From: Sphingobacterium thalpophilum
GTDB lineage: Bacteria > Bacteroidota > Bacteroidia > Flavobacteriales > Flavobacteriaceae
Length of the DNA: 15,358 nucleotides
Direction: 5' to 3'
Assembly (NCBI GenBank): GCA_943325255.2
Contig: CALPOS020000031.1
Coordinates: forward strand, 1-15,358
Position numbers and translations under genes: made by a program. Below are positions 6,184 to 13,766 of this stretch, one piece after another; the first letter of the stretch is position 1, and each line of letters opens with the position of its first letter. A model generated the notes under the pieces. The model was not told the DNA's origin and did no database searches. It was given only the letters and a program-made list of their open reading frames with translations.

Positions 6184-7551
6184 TTAGTTTTTAATTTTAA
6201 AGGTTACTCTTCGTACCAATCTTCTTGCATCAGAAGAATCTTTCAATACTGAATTATCTTCACCTTCAGAAACAATATTCAAACGAGAACCGTCAATTCC
6301 TGAGTCTAACAGCACTTGTTTAACATTTTTAGCTCTGTCATTGGCTAACTTATTATTGTACTCGTTACTACCAATTTCATCGGCATGACCAACGATGTCA
6401 AGTGATGCCCCAACATTGTTACGCAAATAGGTTAACATAAAGCCAATTCCTTCTGTAGATTCCTGTGTAGGACGCGATTTGCCTGGTTCGAAATAAGTAG
6501 CAACATATCCGTCATTAATCATTTTCTTAATCATATCCGAATTGGCGCCTTCTATTACAGTAGCAACATTTGATTTATCTATGAAGTTATTAGCCATATA
6601 GCTTTCTAACTCGTCTGGAACACCATTTTTGTTGATGTCAACCATTCTTCCTTTAGTATCAACAGCCACACCTGAAATTGAGTTATTCTCAACATCTAAA
6701 TAATCTGGAACACCATCTTTATCCGTGTCATTCATCATGGTTTCTAAATCACCAATTCTCTTATCAAGTTCTTCGATTTCTTTCAACTTGCTTTCGTCAA
6801 TAATTGCCCAGTCACCGTGTAATTCATCTTTACCAAATGAATACGTTACACCAAGAGAGGCCATAATCATTTGACCAGACAAGTTGTTTTTCTCGTCATT
6901 TAGTCGACCATCCCATGTGAAATGCTGTCTAAAATTTGAGATTGTACTAAAATCACCGATAACCGAAAATTTCTTAGAAATTCGAACTTCTGGAGATATT
7001 CCAAACATAACACCACCATTGTATTCGGACTTATTGTAGTAATAGTCGGCAAGATACTGGTCAGCTTTTAATTTTGGGGTTGATTGTGCAATTTGAATTC
7101 CAGCATGTACTAACAAACTCAATCTCCCTAACTCTCTTTGAATATTAAATAATCTTGAAGCATTTACGACTCCTTGAAATCCAACTCTATATTGTTGTAA
7201 TTGGAAGTCAAGACTAGTTGTTTTTTTGTTGTTCTCAAATCTATCTGAACTTACGTCAACTTTTAATCCGAATCTAGAACTAAACATATATCGAACGCCG
7301 ACACTAAAAGTATTGACATTTACAGTTCCGAAAAAACTATCTGGATTACTAGAGAAATAGCCTTCGGTAAAGGGTCTTGTTCCTTTGCTTTGTCCGGCAG
7401 TCAACTCAATTGTCCATTTGTTGTAATCTTTTCTTTCTCCAGTATCTTTTGCTTCTTTAAGGTCTTCTTTTGGTACGTCTTGAGCGTAAGTAAAAGAAAC
7501 CGTTAATAGAGCAACAAATAATAATAGTAAACGATGTTTCATAATATACAT
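6184..7551 (-). CDS. OmpA family outer membrane protein with TSP3 calcium repeats
   Basis: Outer membrane beta-barrel protein that anchors the envelope to peptidoglycan. A signal peptide covers residues 1 to about 23 (a Lys/Arg start, a long hydrophobic run, and cleavage after TYA, before QD). M4 (MKHRLLL) is an equally good start and gives a more typical signal peptide. Residues 45-240 alternate like beta strands and end with VTYSFG, suggesting an eight-stranded barrel. A short helical linker (about 252-273) leads to thrombospondin-3-type Ca2+ repeats: NDTDKDGVPDYLD at 274-286 and DINKNGVPDELE at 305-316. The C-terminal OmpA domain (about 345-455) has the peptidoglycan-binding positions D391 (GHADEIGS) and R406 (KLANDRA), and ends ARRLVRRVTF. 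It is monocistronic by its strong promoter and terminator, and probably abundant. Which OmpA paralogue this is cannot be told. Confidence 0.95.
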   Translation of the reverse strand: MYIMKHRLLLLFVALLTVSFTYAQDVPKEDLKEAKDTGERKDYNKWTIELTAGQSKGTRPFTEGYFSSNPDSFFGTVNVNTFSVGVRYMFSSRFGLKVDVSSDRFENNKKTTSLDFQLQQYRVGFQGVVNASRLFNIQRELGRLSLLVHAGIQIAQSTPKLKADQYLADYYYNKSEYNGGVMFGISPEVRISKKFSVIGDFSTISNFRQHFTWDGRLNDEKNNLSGQMIMASLGVTYSFGKDELHGDWAIIDESKLKEIEELDKRIGDLETMMNDTDKDGVPDYLDVENNSISGVAVDTKGRMVDINKNGVPDELESYMANNFIDKSNVATVIEGANSDMIKKMINDGYVATYFEPGKSRPTQESTEGIGFMLTYLRNNVGASLDIVGHADEIGSNEYNNKLANDRAKNVKQVLLDSGIDGSRLNIVSEGEDNSVLKDSSDARRLVRRVTFKIKN

Positions 7552-7596
7552 GGTTGTTACGACTTTAGCAATAGTCTAATTTTAACATTTTAAATG

Positions 7597-7626
7597 CAAA
7601 TATAGGAGTTTACTTTTAAAATTCAA
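7597..7626 (-). promoter_or_regulatory. Bacteroidetes-type promoter of the OmpA-like gene
   Basis: On the minus strand TTG (7626-7624) is followed after 19 bp by TATATTTG (7604-7597), a full match to the Bacteroidetes primary sigma pattern TTG-N17-23-TAnnTTTG. Transcription would start around 7590, leaving a leader of about 40 nt before the ATG. This is the best promoter in the window. Confidence 0.8.
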
Positions 7627-7762
7627 GTTATCGTCAAATAAATACAGCATTTTCTTATCAACGATTTGTTTATAAATGCAGTTGCGATGTCAGAAGTGCT
7701 ATTAGAGTCATTACTTAGAGGTTATTAACTATATTTTTACTAACAAATAAAAGTAAAAAGGT

Positions 7763-7770
7763 TAATTTTG
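7763..7770 (+). promoter_or_regulatory. -7 element before the thioesterase gene
   Basis: TAATTTTG fits TAnnTTTG and lies 23 bp before the ATG at 7794. No convincing TTG is found at the right spacing upstream, so only the -7 half is supported. It is divergent to the OmpA-like promoter in a 242-bp gap. Confidence 0.5.
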
Positions 7771-7793
7771 AGAACACTAAATTAAAATAAATC

Positions 7794-8180
7794 ATGCGCT
7801 TTCATACAAGAAAATGGGTTAAACCTGAGGATCTAAATCCAAACGGAACGTTATTTGGAGGAAAATTACTAGCTTGGATTGATGAGGAATTGGCATTATA
7901 CGCAATCATTCAACTTGAAAATTCGAGAATAGTTACCAAGCATATGTCAGAAATCAATTTTAGAAGTTCCGCCAGACAAGGCGACATTGTTGAAATTGGA
8001 ATTGATGTAGTGCGCTTTGGGAATTCGTCTCTAACCCTAAAATGTGAAGCCAGAAATATTATGACCAGAGAAACAATTATCACAATAGATACTATAACAA
8101 TTGTTAGTTTAGGGGAGGACGGAAAACCAAAAGCCCACGGAAAAACTACAATTGAATATATTAATGATCGGCTAAAATAA
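7794..8180 (+). CDS. Acyl-CoA thioesterase, hotdog fold (YciA/ACOT group)
   Basis: Cytoplasmic thioesterase of 128 residues, predicted to hydrolyse acyl-CoA to free acid and CoA; chain-length preference cannot be read. The hotdog fold signature runs from N15-P-N-G-T-L-F-G-G to W28-I-D30-E, matching the YciA/ACOT pattern in which the early Asn and the Asp at the helix are functional. The strand VTKHMSEINFRSSARQGDI (48-66) and the segment TITIVSLGEDGKP (about 101-113) are the other conserved family blocks. The length is slightly short, as the C-terminal tail is trimmed relative to YciA. The gene is preceded by its own -7 element and is tail-to-tail with the MscS-like gene, 5 bp apart, with no terminator visible between them. 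Confidence 0.93.
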   Translation: MRFHTRKWVKPEDLNPNGTLFGGKLLAWIDEELALYAIIQLENSRIVTKHMSEINFRSSARQGDIVEIGIDVVRFGNSSLTLKCEARNIMTRETIITIDTITIVSLGEDGKPKAHGKTTIEYINDRLK

Positions 8181-8185
8181 CTTGT

Positions 8186-9442
8186 TTAAGATACGTTGTC
8201 TTTACCCGTTGACAATTCAAATATTTCTAGATCAAAGTAACCTATTGAAGCAATTATGTGATCGAAAATATCTGACATAATATATTCGTAGTTTTCGAAT
8301 TTCTTATCCTTCGTAAACGTATAAATTTCCAAAGGAATACCTTGAGCTGTTGGTTGTAACTGTCTGCAAAGCAATATCATATCTTTATTTAGACTTGGAT
8401 AGTTTTCAAGATAACAAGTGATGTATTTCCTAAATAAACCAAAGTTGGTAAGATTTCTTCCATTGATAGGCAAAGTCTTATCAACTTCATGAAAGGAATT
8501 AAACTTGTCTATTTCAATTTGTCGGTGTTCAATGTACTTACTAATCAATTGAATTTTTTTCATTTTTACCAGTTCTTCTTCTGTCAAAAAATGAATGCTT
8601 TTGGCCTTGATTAAGAGATGTCTTTTTATTCTTCGTCCATCTGAATTAAGCATTCCGCGCCAGTTTCGAAAAGAGTCTGATATCAAACTATACGTGGGGA
8701 TGGTTGTTGTTGTATTGTCGAAGTTTCTGACTTTTACGGTTGCCAGATTAATTTCAATTACATCTCCGTCAGCACCAAATTTGTCAAAAGTGATCCAATC
8801 GCCGATTCGAACCATGTCATTTAGAGAGACTTGAACACTCGCTACAAATCCTAAAATAATATCTCTAAAAATCAAAATGATGATTGCCGAGACTGCTCCA
8901 AGTGTTGTAAATAACGTATTGGCTTTGATATTAAAGAGCTCTGACACAATTACCGTCAATCCAATCATCCAAAGGATAATCATAATTACCTGAATATAGC
9001 TATCAATAGGTTTGTCGCTGTATTCAGGTTTTAGTTTTAGATAGTCACGAAGCGCATTAAATATGGTTCTGACAATCCACAAAATCAATAAAATTATATA
9101 AACCCCAACTAAATTGCCAAACACCGATTCCCAATAAACAAAATCATTCAAAATAATTGGAACAGATTTGTATATGAATAGCAGTGGAATTAAATGCGAG
9201 ATGTATTTAGCGGTTTTGTTAGAAATTAATAAATCATCAAATTTTGTATGTGTTTTTTTTGCAACAATTGCCATTACGGTCACTAAGAAAAACCTAAAAA
9301 CAAAGAAAATAAAATAGGATAAAAAAGACAGAATTAGAATATTGATCGCTAAGCTTGAATAAGATGCAAGCGTATCTTCAACGCCCCATTTTCTTAATAA
9401 GGGATAGCACCAACAAAAAACATTTTCTAAAAGTTTATGCAT
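8186..9442 (-). CDS. MscS-family mechanosensitive channel, YbdG type
   Basis: Inner-membrane channel of 418 residues that should open under membrane tension and release solutes on osmotic downshock. Five hydrophobic helices are seen (about 30-60, 78-98, 108-128, 148-170, 174-205); the last is the pore-lining helix (LFTTLGAVSAIIILIFRDIILGF). After it comes the MscS beta domain with NDMVRIGDWI (208-217), then the segment most typical of the YbdG subgroup: KFGADGDVIEINLATVKVRNFDN (about 221-243), TTIPTYSLISDSFRNWRGM (246-264) and GRRIKRH (269-275). The C-terminal cytoplasmic domain (280-418) is of ordinary YbdG length. Its ATG lies inside the end of the upstream DUF3817 gene (8-nt overlap ATGCATAA), so the two are translationally coupled. 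Confidence 0.94.
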   Translation of the reverse strand: MHKLLENVFCWCYPLLRKWGVEDTLASYSSLAINILILSFLSYFIFFVFRFFLVTVMAIVAKKTHTKFDDLLISNKTAKYISHLIPLLFIYKSVPIILNDFVYWESVFGNLVGVYIILLILWIVRTIFNALRDYLKLKPEYSDKPIDSYIQVIMIILWMIGLTVIVSELFNIKANTLFTTLGAVSAIIILIFRDIILGFVASVQVSLNDMVRIGDWITFDKFGADGDVIEINLATVKVRNFDNTTTTIPTYSLISDSFRNWRGMLNSDGRRIKRHLLIKAKSIHFLTEEELVKMKKIQLISKYIEHRQIEIDKFNSFHEVDKTLPINGRNLTNFGLFRKYITCYLENYPSLNKDMILLCRQLQPTAQGIPLEIYTFTKDKKFENYEYIMSDIFDHIIASIGYFDLEIFELSTGKDNVS

Positions 9443-9713
9443 TTCTCAAGTACTTTTTTTCAATATAAAAAGTGCCGAATGGAATAATAGAGGCGATACA
9501 AATTATTGAGAATTTCTTGATTTCCCATTTATCTTCGATTTTCAACATAATCGCCACTAAAATATAAGCAATAAATAATAAGCCATGAGCCATTCCAATT
9601 GTCTTTACAAAAATGGGTTGTTCGTAGATGTATTTCATCGGCATGGCAAAGAAGAGCAATAATAGTAATGAAATTCCTTCCAGGAATGCAATTATTTTGA
9701 ATATTTTGATCAT
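9435..9713 (-). CDS. DUF3817 family small membrane protein
   Basis: A 92-residue membrane protein with three helices (about 3-23, 37-57 and 68-84). Family-type landmarks are FLEGISLLLLLFFAMPMKY near the start, GMAHGLLFIAYI (about 40-51) and PFGTFYIEKKYL at the C-terminus, typical of DUF3817 proteins. The molecular role is unknown for the family. It is the first gene of a two-gene minus-strand operon with the YbdG-like channel, overlapping it by 8 nt. A promoter candidate, TAATTTTG with TTG 23 bp before it, precedes the gene. Confidence 0.88.
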   Translation of the reverse strand: MIKIFKIIAFLEGISLLLLLFFAMPMKYIYEQPIFVKTIGMAHGLLFIAYILVAIMLKIEDKWEIKKFSIICIASIIPFGTFYIEKKYLRNA

Positions 9714-9736
9714 TATAAACGGTATTTATTTTTGCG

Positions 9737-9771
9737 CAAAATTAGCGAATAGGTTTCATTTTTAAACCAAA
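9737..9771 (-). promoter_or_regulatory. Promoter of the DUF3817-MscS operon
   Basis: On the minus strand TTTG (9771-9768) and TAATTTTG (9744-9737) are separated by 23 bp, the upper end of the known spacing. The -7 element is 23 bp before the ATG at 9713. Confidence 0.55.
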
Positions 9772-9778
9772 ACTAAAG

Positions 9779-9786
9779 TACTTTTG
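9779..9786 (+). promoter_or_regulatory. -7 element before the DUF6155 gene
   Basis: TACTTTTG matches TAnnTTTG and lies 17 bp before ATG 9804. The -33 partner is weak (TTTC about 21 bp upstream). It is back-to-back with the DUF3817 promoter in a 90-bp gap. Confidence 0.5.
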
Positions 9787-9803
9787 TTTAAATCGAAAAT
9801 TAG

Positions 9804-10319
9804 ATGAGCAAAAGAGAATTAAAGAAATTTTTGAGTCAACTCTCAAAAGTGCAATTGGAAGAACAAATTGTTGAAATTTACGAAAAGTTTGCGCCTGTTA
9901 AGACGTATTTTAATTTTGTCTTTAATCCAAATGAGGAAAACTTAATTAGGGATGCAAAATTGAAAATTTCAAATGAATTTTTTCCAATCAGAGGAAAAAG
10001 ACCTAAAATGAGGCGATCAGTTGCTCAAAAGTATATCAAACATTTCATTTCTTTGGGCGTCGATCCTTTTCTTGTAGCCGATCTAATGCTTTATACTATT
10101 GAAATTGCACAAACATTATCTTCCGAGAAAGTCATCAAACAAGAAGCTTTTTTTAAAGGAATTTTATCATCATTCAGTCAATCGATTAGCTTTATGATCG
10201 AAAAAGGTATTCTATATGAGTTTACCGCTAGGGTAGAGGATATTAAAGAGGTTTCAATTACGCAAAATTGGAATAACAGTGACGAATTTATCGCCATCCT
10301 AGAGCGATTTGATTATTAG
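9804..10319 (+). CDS. DUF6155 family protein
   Basis: A 171-residue soluble, helical protein without signal peptide or membrane segment. The opening KRELKKFLSQLSKVQLEEQI, followed by KFAPVKTYFNFVFNPNEE (28-45) and a basic stretch FFPIRGKRPKMRRSVAQKYI (59-78), is what I recall as the DUF6155 family of Bacteroidetes. The function is unknown. The basic patch could contact nucleic acid, but nothing else supports that. The gene lies 73 bp before the helicase gene on the same strand, which has its own -7 element, so co-transcription is possible but not required. A functional tie to the helicase is not shown. Confidence 0.75.
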   Translation: MSKRELKKFLSQLSKVQLEEQIVEIYEKFAPVKTYFNFVFNPNEENLIRDAKLKISNEFFPIRGKRPKMRRSVAQKYIKHFISLGVDPFLVADLMLYTIEIAQTLSSEKVIKQEAFFKGILSSFSQSISFMIEKGILYEFTARVEDIKEVSITQNWNNSDEFIAILERFDY

Positions 10320-10364
10320 TGTATGATTTCTCTTGAATTATGCGTAAAAAGTCTTTTTTAGGCG

Positions 10365-10372
10365 TACTTTTG
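10365..10372 (+). promoter_or_regulatory. -7 element before the helicase gene
   Basis: TACTTTTG fits TAnnTTTG, 20 bp before ATG 10393 and 45 bp after the previous stop. No TTG lies at 17-23 bp; the nearest is 29 bp upstream, so the match is only partial. Confidence 0.45.
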
Positions 10373-10392
10373 CAAAATTCAACAAATGCGCC

Positions 10393-11919
10393 ATGCCTCA
10401 CGGAGAACTAGATTCGGAAATTGAAGACAGAAAGGAACTTTACAGTTACCAGCAAGGCGACATCGCAAGTATTTTTGAGCGTTTAGACAATGCCCCCAGC
10501 AACCATCATTTATTATATCAACTGCCGACAGGCGGAGGGAAGACCGTTATTTTTTCTGAAATAGTTAGAAGATACTTGTCCAAACATGACAAAAAAGTCT
10601 TGGTCTTGACGCATCGAATTGAGTTATGCAAACAAACTTCTAAAATGCTAAAGGGATTTGATGTCAAAAACAAAATCATAAACAGCAAAGTAAAGGAATT
10701 ACCAGATCAAAATGATTTTTCGTGTTTTGTAGCAATGGTCGAAACGCTTAAGAACAGAATTAATGACAAAAAATTACATCTAGACAATATAGGTCTTGTT
10801 ATCATTGATGAAGCCCACTATAATTCTTTTCGAAAGCTGCTTAGTTCATTCAAGAATGCCTTCATATTGGGCGTCACAGCCACACCGCTAAGTTCGAATA
10901 TTAAATTGCCCATGAATGAAAATTATGATGAATTAATCGTTGGCGATACTATTTCATCATTAATTGAAAAAGGTTTCTTAGCGAAAGCAATAACTTATAG
11001 CTATGATGTTGGATTGACGTCCTTGAAAGTCGGAATTAATGGTGATTATACCGTAAAATCTTCAGACGATTTATATTCTAATCTAGCGATGCAAGAGAAG
11101 TTAATTCATGCCTATACTGAAAAATCATTGGGTAAAAAGACACTTATTTTTAATAACGGTATCAATACTTCATTATACGTTTATGAAACTTTTAGAGAAG
11201 CTGGTTATCCGATACGACATTTAGACAATACGAGTAACCCGGAGGATCGAAGAGAAATCTTAGCATGGTTTAAGAAAACTCCAGATGCAATATTAACTTC
11301 TGTTGGAATACTTACTACTGGGTTTGACGAGCCATCCGTTGAAAGTATTATCTTGAATAGGGCCACAAAATCGCTTACATTATATTTTCAAATGATTGGT
11401 CGTGGTTCGAGAAAACTGCAACATAAAGATACTTTTACGGTTATCGATTTGGGAAACAATGCCGCACGCTTTGGGCTTTGGAGTGAACCTGTCGACTGGC
11501 AACATATTTTTAAATCACCAGAATACTACCTGGAAAACTTGAGAGATGACGTCGAAATTGAAATGCATTTTAAATATGAAATGCCGCCGGAATTGCGCGC
11601 CAAGTTTGCTAAAACTGCAGTGGTTACTTTTGATGTTGATGAAGAACACAAAATTGCGATTTCACAAAATTTGAGATCGAAAATTGTCATTGAAAAATCA
11701 TTGGAACAACATGCTTCCATGTGTATAGATAATTCAGAAAATCTATATGAAGCCAAAGCTTTGGCCAAGGAACTTGCGGAAGATATACAATCCAGAATGA
11801 AGCGCTATGCGAATTGCTTAAGTCATTGTAGTAAAAATTACAGAGAATGGCTTATTGAAGATTACAAATTGAAATTAATTTTGCTAATCGGAAAGAAAAT
11901 CAGAGAAAAATTATTCTAG
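10393..11919 (+). CDS. Superfamily 2 DEAD/DEAH-box helicase, RadD-like
   Basis: ATP-dependent nucleic acid helicase or translocase of 508 residues. RecA-like domain 1 has a Q-motif region (Y19-Q20-Q21), Walker A LPTGGGKT (44-51), motif Ia VLTHRIEL (71-78), Walker B IIDEAH (137-142) and motif III TATP (162-165). Domain 2 has motif IV-like LIFNNGINTS (251-260), motif V ILTTGFDEPSV (306-316) and motif VI QMIGRGSR (333-340). The compact core, the GGGKT Walker A and the GRGSR motif fit the RadD/YejH group, which acts in DNA repair and replication restart. The C-terminal region (about 370-508) is basic and helical, and shorter than in E. coli RadD; no zinc-finger cysteine set is evident (C444, C475 and C479 only). 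ATG 10393 is preferred to the out-of-frame ATG at 10386. A terminator follows 22 bp after the stop. Confidence 0.88.
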   Translation: MPHGELDSEIEDRKELYSYQQGDIASIFERLDNAPSNHHLLYQLPTGGGKTVIFSEIVRRYLSKHDKKVLVLTHRIELCKQTSKMLKGFDVKNKIINSKVKELPDQNDFSCFVAMVETLKNRINDKKLHLDNIGLVIIDEAHYNSFRKLLSSFKNAFILGVTATPLSSNIKLPMNENYDELIVGDTISSLIEKGFLAKAITYSYDVGLTSLKVGINGDYTVKSSDDLYSNLAMQEKLIHAYTEKSLGKKTLIFNNGINTSLYVYETFREAGYPIRHLDNTSNPEDRREILAWFKKTPDAILTSVGILTTGFDEPSVESIILNRATKSLTLYFQMIGRGSRKLQHKDTFTVIDLGNNAARFGLWSEPVDWQHIFKSPEYYLENLRDDVEIEMHFKYEMPPELRAKFAKTAVVTFDVDEEHKIAISQNLRSKIVIEKSLEQHASMCIDNSENLYEAKALAKELAEDIQSRMKRYANCLSHCSKNYREWLIEDYKLKLILLIGKKIREKLF

Positions 11920-11941
11920 CAAATTTTACAGGTCGCAACTC

Positions 11942-11984
11942 GATGAAATACATCATTTTACCGATGTATTTCATCTACTTTTTT
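11942..11984 (+). terminator. Intrinsic terminator after the helicase gene
   Basis: A perfect 13-bp inverted repeat, GATGAAATACATC (11942-11954) with GATGTATTTCATC (11963-11975), an 8-nt loop, then TACTTTTTT (11976-11984). The stem is AT-rich but long. It separates the helicase unit from the Pel-like unit. Confidence 0.85.
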
Positions 11985-12096
11985 AAACCAAATTTTTCCA
12001 TGCACTTTTCTTCTATAAAAAGGTGCAGTTCATCGGAGTTATGAGTGTTTACAACAGATTTCAGAGGTATTTTTTTTTTAATCGATAAACTCAAAA

Positions 12097-12104
12097 TATA
12101 TTTG
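12097..12104 (+). promoter_or_regulatory. -7 element of the Pel-like transcription unit
   Basis: TATATTTG is a full match to TAnnTTTG. A ten-base T run (12071-12079 region) occupies the place of the -33 element, without a TTG. Transcription would start about 12111, giving an unusually long leader of about 68 nt before ATG 12179. Confidence 0.55.
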
Positions 12105-12116
12105 CAGTAGAAACAA

Positions 12117-12167
12117 ATGTTAATTTCCTACCAAATTAATGTCAATCCAATGTTTCTAAATGTCTAA
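12117..12167 (+). other. Possible 16-codon upstream ORF in the PelF leader
   Basis: ATG 12117 opens a 16-residue frame (MLISYQINVNPMFLNV) ending at TAA 12165-12167, 11 bp before the PelF start. It begins only a few bases after the inferred transcription start. It may be a leader peptide or mere chance; no attenuator hairpin is evident. Confidence 0.2.
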
Positions 12168-12178
12168 GCCTAACGAAT

Positions 12179-13720
12179 ATGAAGAACAAATACGATATAA
12201 TGTTGATTTTAGAAGGAACCTATCCTTTCAATGGTGGAGGAGTTTCAACTTGGGCGCACATGCTGTGTAATAAAGTCACCAATGTCAATTACTCACTGTA
12301 CTCAATCAACGCAGATTTCGAAGAAAAATCAAAATACGTATTAAGCGAGAATGTGAAAAACGTAATTCAGGTTCCATTATGGTCGCCATTAGAGCCGAAG
12401 GAATTGTTGAGTTACGGAAAAAAATATTACAAAACAGTCAACAAAAAAGAGCAAGAAGACGCGATTGAAATTGAGGAGCAATTTATACCGATATTTGAAA
12501 GATTACTGAATTGCATATACGACTCTTCGATCGATGTAGAAGAAACTGATGACATCATTTTTGATATGTGGCAGTTTTTCCAGAACCATGATTACAAAAA
12601 TACCATGAAGAGCCAAGTGGTTTGGAAGTGCTTCTGTAATAAGGTTTCTAAAGTTATTGAAAAAGATAATCATTACGAAGCAACGTTGTATGATTTTACA
12701 GTTGGAATGCGTTGGATTTATAGATTCTTAATTCCACTTTCAATAGATGTTCCGAAAGTTGATATTTCGCACCTGACACTTTCTGGTTTTCCAGTAATTC
12801 CAGCGTTGGTTTTAAAATACAAATACGGCACACCGATTATAGCAACTGAACATGGCGTATTTATTAGAGAACGATTGATTGCAATTAATTCATCTGAATA
12901 TTCCTTTTTCTTGAAGAATTTGTTGATCAAATTTTCGGAATGTATCACTAAATTGGTTTACTACAAAGCAGATATGATTTTGTCTGTAAACAAATTTAAT
13001 ATATCGTGGGAGAAAAAATATGGTGCAAATCCAAATAAGATTGACGTAATTTACAACGGAATTGATTCGGATTTGTTTGTTCCAGGCGAAAAGCCTGCGC
13101 ACCTGCAAAATGTACCAACGGTTGTTGCTGCTGCAAGAATTTTTGAATTGAAAGACATACTTACAATGATTAAATCTTGTGCTGTTGCAAAAAGGAGTAT
13201 ACCAAATGTGAGATATTTAGTGTACGGCGATAATGCTACGGTTCCTAGATATACCAAGGAATGTAATGACCTCATCAAAGAACTAAAGTTAGAAGACAAC
13301 TTTTTCTTGGCTGGTTATCATGATAAGCCACATCAGTTATTTTGTGAAGGCGATATTTCTATATTAACTTCAATTTCTGAAGGCTTTCCTTATACTGTTT
13401 TAGAATCAATGAGCTGTGGAGTTCCTGTCGTAGCAACCGATGTGGGTGGCGTGACAGAAGCCTTAGATAGTACGTGCGGTTTTATTTGTAAGCCTAAAGA
13501 TTTTGAATCTCTTGGACAAAGTGTTGTAAACCTGCTGCAAGACGATGTTTTAAGAAAAAAAATGGGCGAAAATGCTCGGAAGAAAGTGATTGATAATTTT
13601 ACCATCGACAAATTCATCAAAGAATACGAGATGGCTTATGAATTTATCATGAATAGAAAAGCGCAAGAACCAATTTATTTACATTCACACATGCAACAAG
13701 AAGCTATGGAAGCATCTTAG
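12179..13720 (+). CDS. pelF: PelF-like GT4 glycosyltransferase
   Basis: Cytoplasmic GT-B glycosyltransferase of 513 residues, predicted to polymerise a Pel-like polysaccharide from UDP-sugars. The N-terminal Rossmann domain opens with MLILEGTYPFNGGGVSTWAH (8-27), the PelF hallmark with the glycine-rich loop for the acceptor side. PelF-type blocks follow: DFTVGMRWIYRFLIP (172-186), ISHLTLSGFPVIPAL (196-210) and TEHGVFIRER (223-232). The C-terminal GT4 domain has IYNGID (291-296), VAAARIFELKDI (316-327), the YGDNATVPRY segment and the EX7E motif E401-GFPYTVL-E409, followed by SCGVPVVATDVGGV (412-425). The length matches PelF (about 500). In Pseudomonas, PelF works with PelD, E and G in the inner membrane. 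The start is preceded by a ~68-nt leader with a full -7 element. The next gene, 46 bp on, is a PelG-like membrane protein. Confidence 0.9.
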   Translation: MKNKYDIMLILEGTYPFNGGGVSTWAHMLCNKVTNVNYSLYSINADFEEKSKYVLSENVKNVIQVPLWSPLEPKELLSYGKKYYKTVNKKEQEDAIEIEEQFIPIFERLLNCIYDSSIDVEETDDIIFDMWQFFQNHDYKNTMKSQVVWKCFCNKVSKVIEKDNHYEATLYDFTVGMRWIYRFLIPLSIDVPKVDISHLTLSGFPVIPALVLKYKYGTPIIATEHGVFIRERLIAINSSEYSFFLKNLLIKFSECITKLVYYKADMILSVNKFNISWEKKYGANPNKIDVIYNGIDSDLFVPGEKPAHLQNVPTVVAAARIFELKDILTMIKSCAVAKRSIPNVRYLVYGDNATVPRYTKECNDLIKELKLEDNFFLAGYHDKPHQLFCEGDISILTSISEGFPYTVLESMSCGVPVVATDVGGVTEALDSTCGFICKPKDFESLGQSVVNLLQDDVLRKKMGENARKKVIDNFTIDKFIKEYEMAYEFIMNRKAQEPIYLHSHMQQEAMEAS

Positions 13721-13766
13721 AAGAACACTTTGTTTTTAACTTAACCAGGATAGACCCCAATCTACA

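Noticed and set aside
9804..11919. Helicase pair as an anti-phage defence island
   Set aside because: No nuclease, methylase, integrase or other defence gene is nearby and the helicase motifs fit a repair-type RadD group, so the claim has no support.
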